From Clostridia bacterium (GTDB taxonomy: Bacteria > Bacillota > UBA994 > PWPR01): 8,112 bases of DNA. The notes beneath the pieces are model-generated. The model made no database searches and was not told where the DNA came from. It saw nothing but the letters and a program-made list of their open reading frames with translations. Numbering within the stretch: position 1 is the first letter of the stretch; each line of letters begins with the position of its first letter. A program made the translations under genes and the position numbers. The stretch is taken from the NCBI GenBank assembly GCA_003557085.1, contig PWPR01000120.1, forward strand, positions 1-8,112. The letters run 5' to 3'. Positions 1-5,742 of the stretch are shown here, one piece after another.

Positions 1-51
1 AATTCTTACAGAATACAAGAGACTAGAGAATGGCTTAAAAATACCAAATAA
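1..51 (+). CDS. istB: 3' end of an IstB-like transposition helper ATPase (partial)
   Basis: Only the last 16 codons and the TAA stop (49-51) are present. They read NSYRIQETREWLKNTK. IstB is the AAA+ ATPase that assists the IstA transposase in IS21 elements. Its C-terminus commonly carries a G-x-SYR-[LI] segment followed by a charged tail, which is what is seen here. The ATPase motifs lie upstream, outside the window, so the family call rests on this tail plus the IS21-like terminus just downstream. Another transposase C-terminus cannot be excluded. Confidence 0.5.
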   Translation, partial: NSYRIQETREWLKNTK

Positions 52-62
52 TTGTTTTTAAC

Positions 63-104
63 AGTGGACCAGTTTTCGATTAATAAGTGGACCACTTTTC
101 GATT
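63..104 (+). repeat. Two subterminal direct repeats of the insertion sequence
   Basis: AGTGGACCAGTTTTCGATT (63-81) and AGTGGACCACTTTTCGATT (86-104) match at 18 of 19 positions and start 23 bp apart, about two helical turns. The core GTGGACCAC of the second copy is itself palindromic. Such end repeats are typical transposase-binding sites in IS21-family elements; the binding role is inferred. Confidence 0.75.
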
Positions 105-131
105 GACAAATACAAAAAAAGCTTATAAAAT
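103..131 (+). promoter_or_regulatory. Possible hybrid outward promoter at the IS edge
   Basis: A perfect -35 box TTGACA (103-108) forms the tip of the insertion sequence. It is followed, after 17 bp of flanking DNA, by TAAAAT (126-131), which matches the -10 consensus at five of six positions. Transcription would start near 138 and run into the lipoprotein gene at 325 through a leader of about 190 nt. IS21-family right ends are known to carry an outward -35 that forms promoters with a downstream -10. Activity here is inferred. No comparably good promoter was seen in 132-324. Confidence 0.5.
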
Positions 132-324
132 TAAGTACGATGATTTAAACTACAAAACTAAATTGAAGTTCTATTGTCTCTTATTTCTAAGAGCTGACTA
201 AGCGTAACTGTAAAGAAGATTTATCATAAAATTAGTGGTACCTATTCATACTATATCTTAATAATTAGTGTTAGACTTCAGAAAAACCTTATGTTGGTTG
301 TAATATAGAAGGGGCATTTTACAA

Positions 325-2559
325 ATGAAAAATTTAAGAAGGTTATGGTTTTTTATAATTTTGATCATTACGTTGATTACAATAGTTGGTTGCTCATCAG
401 AGAGATTTACAGTTGCAGTTGATTATGATAATAATCAGGGTGAAGTATCAGGACTTGGAGAATATGAAGCAGGAGAAAGTGCTACTATCATTGCTAGCAC
501 AAAGGAAGGATATAGATTTGTAGGTTGGTATGATGGAGGAATCTTGGTGGATAATAATAAGGAGATGACTCTAATAGTGAAGAGTGATGTTCTGCTTGAA
601 GCTAAATTCTCTTCAAATGAGTATGAAATATCAGCTCAGCTAGACAATGTGACTGGAGGAAATTTAGAAGGTTTAGGAATATATAGCTACGGAGAAAAAG
701 CCACTATAGTTGCCGTTCCTAAAGACAATTACTATTTTTACTCATGGGAAGGTATTCCAGAATATGTTAGTGTTTCTGGAAATACTTTGGAATTCATAGT
801 AGAGTCTGACTTGCAAATAGAGGCTAGGTTTAAGAAGGATTTAAGCAATAAGATTAACTTTTTAAGTGATAACATAAGTGGTCCTCTTTTTCCTATCACT
901 GAAGTTGATAAGAGGGGTCTTATTAATTTAAGCGGAGAAGTAGTTGCACTTTTTGATAGTGAAACAAGTTTAATTAATGTAAATACACCCTATTTTCGTG
1001 ATGGTTTTGAAGGGTCATATCCTTACATAGCAAAAGAAAATATACCCTTAGTCTTTAGTATTCATGGCAGAATAGCATTCTTTAATAATAAAGGGGACTT
1101 TCTTTTTGACGGAGATTATCATAAGTTGCGAATAGAGAAGATGGATGTAGATTATAATTACAATGATTACGGTTTAATAGCATATAAAAATAATAAATAT
1201 GGATTTATCAACTATGAGGGAGAGGCTATAATAGATTTTTTATATGATGACTTTAGACCTATCTCAAGAAATAATGAAGCTGAAGTAATTTTCAAAGAAA
1301 ATAGCAAATATGGAGTTGTAAATAGTAAAAATGGAGAAACTATTTTAGAGACAGAGTTTGATGATATTAAGTTAATATCACAAGAGAATGGGATATATTT
1401 ATCAAGTAAAGATAGAAGCAAATACTTGTTTAATAAAGAGGGTAATCTAATCATAGATTTAGATATGGAGTTTAATGATATTAAGTTAATATCGCAAGAG
1501 AATGGGGTATATTTAGCAAGTAAAGGTAGAAGTAAATACTTGTTGGATAGAAGTGGTAATCTAATAAAAGATTTAGGAGAAATATCCATTCAAAGCACTT
1601 GTGATTCTGGAATAGCAGTGTTTTCAGTGTTTAAAGAAGCTATGCGGTTTGGACTATTAGATTATACAAGTGGTATAAAGATTGTTGAACCAGAATATAG
1701 AGCAATTAGGTTGGGCAATGATGGTTATTTCTTTAAGAAAAGCGATAATAAATGGGAAGTTATGAGTAAGGAAGGACATTTGCTGACTGAGTTAAAGTTT
1801 GATGATATCAAGCCTTTCAGAGACGGTTATGCAGTGTTTAAAAAAGGTAATAAAAAGGGCTTGCTTGATAAGCAAGGAGAAATAGCTATTAAAGGAAGTT
1901 TTAAAGAAATCAATTATCATGAAGGATATTTTACTTATGTGAAGGATAGCAAAATTGGCATTATAGTAAATGGAGAGATAATCACGGAGCCAGTTTTTGA
2001 TGGGTATGATATTGCATTTCATTATGACACTGACGGGTCTTTAAGGGCTCATAACTATGTTATGTTTAGTAAAAATGATAAGTGGGCATTTTATGATATA
2101 GCAAAGTCTGAGTTTATAACAGATTTCTTGTACCGAAATGAATCTCAGGTTTATTCATTTGATGGGATTCCTCAAGCTTGGACTGTTAAGTATAATCAAG
2201 ACACATATAAGCTGATAAATTTATTAAATGGTGAGGTGCTTACTAATAAACGCTACGTATTTTTAGTTAATAAGAGAATAATAACTAAAAAAAACGATAA
2301 GTATGGCTTCTTAGATGAAAATGGTAGTCTAGTAATTGAACCTAAATACGACAAAGTGACACAGTTTGCAAATGGAGTTGCAGGTGTAAAAAAGAATAAC
2401 AAAGTAGCGTATATTGATGTTGATGGGAACTATGTAATTGATCCTTTTGAGTATGATGGTCGTTTGAGCTTAACTCATTTTGAAGATATGGACGTGTTTT
2501 CAGGAGTAGGTAATCTATACTTTTGGAAAGATGGCACAGTTATTTATGAAGCAAGATAA
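325..2559 (+). CDS. Lipoprotein with InlB-type B-repeats and WG-repeat domain
   Basis: This is a 744-residue exported protein of unknown function. Start: ATG preceded by AGAAGGGG (307-314) at a 10-nt gap. Residues 1-22 form a lipoprotein signal (two Arg, then a hydrophobic stretch) with lipobox IVGC, so Cys23 should be lipidated and the protein anchored outside the membrane. Residues 28-95 and 100-169 are two divergent InlB/Listeria-Bacteroides-type B-repeats (EYEAGESATIIA...EGYRFVGW; YSYGEKATIVA...YYFYSW), usually spacer modules of surface proteins. Residues of about 180-744 are degenerate WG/KWG repeats, seen as NKYGFINYEGEAIIDFLYDD, SKYGVVNSKNGETILETEFD and DKYGFLDENGSLVIEPKYDK. They probably form a propeller-like or solenoid fold. 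Residues 345-382 and 383-420 are a recent 38-residue tandem duplication. The gene lies 109 nt upstream of its paralogue; no terminator is visible between them. No catalytic motif is seen. Confidence 0.9.
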   Translation: MKNLRRLWFFIILIITLITIVGCSSERFTVAVDYDNNQGEVSGLGEYEAGESATIIASTKEGYRFVGWYDGGILVDNNKEMTLIVKSDVLLEAKFSSNEYEISAQLDNVTGGNLEGLGIYSYGEKATIVAVPKDNYYFYSWEGIPEYVSVSGNTLEFIVESDLQIEARFKKDLSNKINFLSDNISGPLFPITEVDKRGLINLSGEVVALFDSETSLINVNTPYFRDGFEGSYPYIAKENIPLVFSIHGRIAFFNNKGDFLFDGDYHKLRIEKMDVDYNYNDYGLIAYKNNKYGFINYEGEAIIDFLYDDFRPISRNNEAEVIFKENSKYGVVNSKNGETILETEFDDIKLISQENGIYLSSKDRSKYLFNKEGNLIIDLDMEFNDIKLISQENGVYLASKGRSKYLLDRSGNLIKDLGEISIQSTCDSGIAVFSVFKEAMRFGLLDYTSGIKIVEPEYRAIRLGNDGYFFKKSDNKWEVMSKEGHLLTELKFDDIKPFRDGYAVFKKGNKKGLLDKQGEIAIKGSFKEINYHEGYFTYVKDSKIGIIVNGEIITEPVFDGYDIAFHYDTDGSLRAHNYVMFSKNDKWAFYDIAKSEFITDFLYRNESQVYSFDGIPQAWTVKYNQDTYKLINLLNGEVLTNKRYVFLVNKRIITKKNDKYGFLDENGSLVIEPKYDKVTQFANGVAGVKKNNKVAYIDVDGNYVIDPFEYDGRLSLTHFEDMDVFSGVGNLYFWKDGTVIYEAR
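1357..1584 (+). repeat. 114-bp in-frame tandem duplication in the WG-repeat region
   Basis: Unit 1 (1357-1470) and unit 2 (1471-1584) encode residues 345-382 and 383-420. The first 74 bp of the two units differ at six positions (gat/aat, tca/tcg, ata/gta, tca/gca, gat/ggt, agc/agt). The last third is more divergent. The shared peptide core is DIKLISQENG followed by SKYL and GNLI. The unit length (38 codons) is about one WG-type repeat, so the duplication adds a module without breaking the frame. Confidence 0.85.
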
Positions 2560-2628
2560 TAGAAATATTCCTAGAGAAATCATATTAGAGAAGTAGTTAA
2601 TGGAATAGTTTTAATAATAAAAGGGCTG

Positions 2629-2646
2629 GCAAGCTATTTTAGCTGC
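2629..2646 (+). other. Small hairpin in the leader of the second lipoprotein gene
   Basis: AGCTA (2632-2636) pairs with TAGCT (2640-2644) around a TTT loop. GC (2629-2630) pairs with GC (2645-2646) past a bulged A. No U-run follows, so it is not a convincing terminator. It lies 6 nt upstream of the AAGGAGAA ribosome-binding site (2653-2660) and could only modestly affect translation. Confidence 0.3.
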
Positions 2647-2668
2647 GTCAAAAAGGAGAATCTTAAAA

Positions 2669-3250
2669 GTGAAAAACATAATTAAAACACTTATTTGTAT
2701 AAGCATGATTATTTCTTTAATCTTAGTATCTGGTTGTACAACAGATAAGTTTACAGTTGCAGTAGATTATGATAATAATCAGGGTGAGGTTTCAGGGCTT
2801 GGAGAGTATGAAGCAGGAGAGAGTGTTACTCTCATTGCAAACCCAAATGAAGGGTATCAGTTCGTATCCTGGATGTACGATGGAGTGGAAGTTAGTAAGT
2901 CTGAGCATTACAGCTTTTCAGTTGCTAAAGACATAGAGTTACAAGCAGTTTTTAGAGAGGTAAAGCTAAATGTAGTCACTCTTTATAACAGTCAACATGG
3001 AACTGTTATTGGAGCAGGGGAGTATAAGTATGGCGATGAGGTAACTGTGAGTGTTACTGAAAATGATTGGTATGAGTTTAGTCACTTTGAAATTAATAAT
3101 GAAAAAATATATCAAGAAGAAATAACTTTTGAAATAAAAGAGGGCACAATAGTAAAAGCTTTATTTGAAAGAAAAGATGATATTTTAATTTTTCAAACAG
3201 ATAGTTCTGAAGGTGGGCGTACAAGTATATCAAATATGCACCACTTTTAG
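2669..3250 (+). CDS. Lipoprotein with InlB-type B-repeats, N-terminal part of a frameshifted gene
   Basis: GTG start with AAGGAGAA (2653-2660) at an 8-nt gap. Residues 1-22 are a lipoprotein signal with lipobox LVSGC, giving lipidated Cys23 as in the gene upstream. Residues 28-95 (ending LQAVF) are a B-repeat nearly identical to the one in the upstream paralogue. Residues 100-166 (AGEYKYGDEVTVSV...WYEFSHF...VKALF) are a second repeat. A third starts at about 172 (ILIFQTDSSEGG) but is cut by a TAG at 3248-3250. Its missing half (GEEVTIEAKPSEGYYFRYW) continues at once in another frame, so this is the front of a gene that should end at 4503. The 193-residue product would be a lipoprotein without its C-terminal domain. 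Frameshift or sequencing error is far more likely than a natural short gene. Confidence 0.8.
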   Translation: MKNIIKTLICISMIISLILVSGCTTDKFTVAVDYDNNQGEVSGLGEYEAGESVTLIANPNEGYQFVSWMYDGVEVSKSEHYSFSVAKDIELQAVFREVKLNVVTLYNSQHGTVIGAGEYKYGDEVTVSVTENDWYEFSHFEINNEKIYQEEITFEIKEGTIVKALFERKDDILIFQTDSSEGGRTSISNMHHF

Positions 3251-3258
3251 GAGAAGAA
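3232..3258 (+). other. Frameshift junction inside a B-repeat
   Basis: Both frames are open only from 3211 to 3247. A one-base loss explains the break. An extra A in the AAA run at 3232-3234 gives SISKYAPLLGEEVTI. An extra T in the TTTT run at 3245-3248 gives NMHHFLGEEVTI. Either restores the B-repeat pattern through GEEVTIEAKPSEGY. No canonical X-XXY-YYZ slippery heptamer is present. AGGAG (3249-3253) lies 5 nt before GTG 3259 and could permit restart, but the restarted product would lack an export signal and begin mid-domain. Confidence 0.75.
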
Positions 3259-4503
3259 GTGACAATAGAAGCAAAGCCAAGTGAAGGCTACTATTTTAGA
3301 TATTGGGAACAACAAAGTGGTCATGATTCTAGTAAAATTGAGACTTCAGAAAAGCTAACTTTAATCGCAAAAGAGGATGTAATGTATAAGGCATATTTTG
3401 CTAAATATGATTCTAAGTATTCTTTAGAACTAAAGACAATGGTTTTATCAAAAGATGGAAAGTACATAGCTAAGTACAGCGACAATCGTATTGAGGTTAT
3501 AGAAGTTGATGGATTAAATATTCTGCTAACTCATGAATTAGAAGAAGGACAAGCTCTTTCTTTACTAGATTGGGGCAATAATAATGTGCTATATTTTGAG
3601 ACAAGAAATAAACTTTACCAGATGGACTTAGATGGAAATACATTACTGCTTAAAGATTTGTATAGTTTATATCAAGGCATTTTTACAGGTAAACTATACT
3701 TAGAAGATCTTGATGAAAATGATCTTATAATTTTTTGTGACGACTTAGGATCATCTAAGTTCAGTAGTGGAGATAGTGTAGGGCAGTTATATATATTTGG
3801 CTATATCAATAGTGAACGAATATTTCAGTTAGAAGAATCAATAATAGGAGTATTATTTAGTAAACCAATAGTAAATCAAGACATTACAAGAATAGCTATG
3901 ACAATCGAAGGATATAGAGGAGCTAGAATATATAATCTAGATAATAGAGAAGTTATTAGTATTGAGCATAGATACGATACTGAGCCTCTTCATTGGAAAG
4001 ATAGTAATAGTTTAATTATTCAGTCAGGAACTTGGATTGGAGGAATGGCAGCGGCTGGAGAGGTTTTGATTTATGATTTGACAAATGATAGACTTGCTTT
4101 AATTTATGAAGTTGAAAAGGAAATGATAAGAGTTACGCCTGATAATTTTTCACCTAATAGTAATAAGCTATTAGCTAATGATGGACAAATGATTTTAATA
4201 GAAATAGATTACAATGAGATTCAAGAGAAAGATTTAGACAATAAGTTCTTTTACACTACAGAAATAGCCAAGTTAGGAGTAGGAGCAAAAGGGAGCATTT
4301 TAAGTGATGTTTTTTGGATAGATAATAATAGTGCAATATTTGCTTTGAGCGATACCTTTACTTCGCCAAAGAACGTCTATATATTAAATAGCAGAGAAAC
4401 TCATAGGATATTAGATAATGTGACAAAGCTAATAGGAGTTACAGGTAATGATGTTATTTACTATAAAGATGATGAAATAAGAAAATTTACTATAGAAGAT
4501 TAA
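3259..4503 (+). CDS. C-terminal part of the frameshifted lipoprotein: end of B-repeat plus propeller-like domain
   Basis: The frame is open from 3211. The GTG at 3259 is only a nominal start, because the peptide begins mid-repeat (TIEAKPSEGYYFRYW, ending YKAYF at residue 47) and has no signal sequence. Residues of about 55-414 are a series of short beta-strand blades: SKDGKYIAKYSDNRIEVIEV, NKLYQMDLDGNTLLL, GARIYNLDNREVISI, GEVLIYDLTNDRLALIY, NVYILNSRETHRIL. They resemble TolB/WD40-like beta-propellers, though no strict GH...WD motif is visible. Joined to the 2669 frame, this makes a lipoprotein of roughly 610 residues with three B-repeats and a propeller, parallel in plan to the WG-repeat lipoprotein upstream. 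No strong terminator follows. Function is unknown; extracytoplasmic binding or scaffolding is only an inference. Confidence 0.78.
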   Translation: MTIEAKPSEGYYFRYWEQQSGHDSSKIETSEKLTLIAKEDVMYKAYFAKYDSKYSLELKTMVLSKDGKYIAKYSDNRIEVIEVDGLNILLTHELEEGQALSLLDWGNNNVLYFETRNKLYQMDLDGNTLLLKDLYSLYQGIFTGKLYLEDLDENDLIIFCDDLGSSKFSSGDSVGQLYIFGYINSERIFQLEESIIGVLFSKPIVNQDITRIAMTIEGYRGARIYNLDNREVISIEHRYDTEPLHWKDSNSLIIQSGTWIGGMAAAGEVLIYDLTNDRLALIYEVEKEMIRVTPDNFSPNSNKLLANDGQMILIEIDYNEIQEKDLDNKFFYTTEIAKLGVGAKGSILSDVFWIDNNSAIFALSDTFTSPKNVYILNSRETHRILDNVTKLIGVTGNDVIYYKDDEIRKFTIED

Positions 4504-4713
4504 AAACTTGTATTTAGAACAAGCAAAAGAACATTAAGAGCAACTCTTGCACAATTTGCTAAAACGAGCAAAAGCTTAACAAAGTTTAATCTGTAGCAAA
4601 AAAGAAAGGGCCTCCTTGTATAGGAAATTTCAATCTTCTTTAGCTTATGGTTTGTCTGCTTAAAGCTAATTATATCAATAGAACTGTCACTATCTGCTTA
4701 ACAAGAATAAGAC
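4504..4713. other. Gene-free stretch between convergent genes
   Basis: No frame with a start and ribosome-binding site was found. Weak stem-loops are present at 4507-4523 (CTTGT/ACAAG), 4536-4548 (AAGAG/CTCTT) and 4640-4669 (TTAGCTT/AAGCTAA); none has a U-run. A minus-strand AAGGAGG at about 4613-4619 looks like a ribosome-binding site, but the only nearby start (TTG) gives a seven-codon frame, so no gene is called. The left gene therefore has no clear terminator. Confidence 0.5.
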
Positions 4714-4725
4714 CTATTTCTTATT
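4706..4725 (-). terminator. Weak hairpin overlapping the stop of the 29-codon gene
   Basis: On the minus strand AATAAGA (4725-4719) pairs with TCTTATT (4712-4706) around a 6-nt loop that contains the TAG stop, followed by CTTGTT. The stem is seven pairs, mostly A-U, with no long U-run, so it could be a weak terminator or only chance. The same structure reads on the plus strand, so it might serve both convergent genes. Confidence 0.25.
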
Positions 4726-4803
4726 ACTCTCTCTATTCTTTTTCCAACTGGCATATAAATACACGGCTAAAAAACCACCAACTATGGCTGGAAGATGATT
4801 CAT
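4714..4803 (-). CDS. 29-residue single-span membrane peptide
   Basis: This small gene is easy to miss. ATG at 4803-4801 is preceded by AAGGAGGG (4818-4811) at a 7-nt gap, the strongest ribosome-binding site in the window. The peptide starts MNHLPAIVGG. Residues 4-20 form one hydrophobic helix (LPAIVGG, then FLAVYLYASW), and the tail KKNRESNKK is strongly positive. By the positive-inside rule the C-terminus should be cytoplasmic. The overall shape (short N-terminus, Pro/Gly in the helix, Trp at its end, basic Lys/Asn tail) resembles Fst/PepA1-type type I toxin peptides, but identity is too low to assign that by eye. It could also be a small regulatory membrane protein. It is convergent with the lipoprotein gene at 4503 and has its own likely promoter. 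Confidence 0.7.
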   Translation of the reverse strand: MNHLPAIVGGFLAVYLYASWKKNRESNKK

Positions 4804-4829
4804 TATAATTCCCTCCTTCTCTTTCTATG

Positions 4830-4857
4830 AGTATACAGAATTAGTATTAGGTGACAT
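4830..4857 (-). promoter_or_regulatory. Likely promoter of the 29-codon membrane peptide gene
   Basis: On the minus strand, TATACT (4835-4830) matches the -10 consensus at five of six positions. ATGTCA (4857-4852) matches the -35 at four of six, with a 16-bp spacer. Transcription would start near 4823, giving a leader of about 20 nt that begins just before the ribosome-binding site. This is inferred from sequence only. Confidence 0.45.
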
Positions 4858-5742
4858 TCTTATTACTTCATGAGACAACAAATATTTACTACTGTAGCAA
4901 ACCCTTCTATAATTATCAATCCTAGATTGCAAGGGTAAATTATCTAATTTGATAATTACTCATAGCTTCTCTATTGTTACAAACCGTAAGCACATTCTGC
5001 TATATAATTAGCATTTTACTACATACATGTATTAATGGGAACTTTAAAGACAGAGTGACCTTTTATGTAGTTTCATTTTAAATAGGGCACTTTTGCTGCT
5101 AAGGATTTTATAATAAAGAAATTAAAATTATTGTGCTATCCGCAGCAACAGTTTTATTACATTTCAAACTATAGCTTATTATAAACTATGCAATTTATTG
5201 TTAAAAGTGAGCAGTCTCAAACTCTTTATCGCTTTAATTGATGGCGATTGTATTATGTGATACCCTTAAAATAAGATATGACTGTAGAAGTAAAAGTAGA
5301 TTTCTTTTTTTTATCTGAGGTAACAGTTTATAAGCACTATGTGGATTTAGATTATGAAATAGGAGCAGTAGTTGCACCCATTATCAACATATAAGTATCT
5401 ATCTCATGTCCTAAAAGAAGTAACCAGAACTCAGCTATGTTACTTAGCGTTTAGCACTTTCAATAGAGGTTTTAAGTAAGTCATTTTACTAGTCTAATTT
5501 TAAACTTTTGCTTCAAATTTGCAATTATACATAAGTGAATCAATATAGGGAATTGAATCAAAACGCTTACAAGGGGGTAATAATACTTTTATTTTGCTGG
5601 TTAAGATAGTAGTGCAATGTAGATTGTTTTAATAAGTCTAGCGTGAAAACTTTGATCTGATGGTTAATTTATTTAAAAGATGCAAAAATGAGCAAATGAA
5701 AACATTTAATATTCCGATTATAGCAAAAATAGGAGTGATTTT
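4858..5742. other. 885-bp stretch without a convincing gene
   Basis: All frames are broken by frequent stops. The only coding-looking piece is 5278-5394 on the plus strand (ATG, 38 codons, containing EVTVYKHYVDLDYEIGAVV), which has no ribosome-binding site. It may be a decayed fragment or chance. Small inverted repeats: AATTATC/GATAATT (4938-4957), TTGCTGC (5093-5099) with GCAGCAA (5142-5148), ATCGC/GCGAT (5228-5248). No tRNA, known riboswitch or clear promoter for the gene at 5743 was recognised. Confidence 0.5.

Larger units (their letters stand above)
1..108 (+). mobile_element. Right end of an IS21-like insertion sequence
   Basis: The window opens inside an insertion sequence. Seen directly: a short frame closing at position 51, then non-coding DNA with two 19-bp direct repeats (63-81 and 86-104, one mismatch) and a final TTGACA at 103-108. 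IS21-family elements typically end in TGT...ACA, carry repeated subterminal transposase-binding sequences, and place istB as the last gene close to the right end. All three traits are met. The left end and istA lie outside the window, and no second copy of the terminus is visible inside it. The exact right boundary (108) is inferred from the ACA ending; the target duplication cannot be checked. Confidence 0.62.

Noticed and set aside
301..306. TAATAT as a -10 box for the lipoprotein gene at 325
   Set aside because: It directly abuts the ribosome-binding site (307-314). A transcript starting there would lose or truncate that site, and no good -35 lies at the right distance.
1212..2022. Minus-strand open frames opposite the WG-repeat lipoprotein gene (1212-1589 and 1792-2022)
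   Set aside because: They are shadows of the strongly supported plus-strand gene, have no ribosome-binding sites, and give low-complexity Leu/Ile/Ser-rich translations.
3245..3261. Programmed -1 frameshift or a true separate gene starting at GTG 3259
   Set aside because: There is no slippery heptamer or downstream pseudoknot by eye, and the second frame starts in the middle of a B-repeat without an export signal. A simple indel explains it better.
4600..4620. Minus-strand AAGGAGG as the ribosome-binding site of another small gene
   Set aside because: The only nearby start, a TTG, gives seven codons before a stop.
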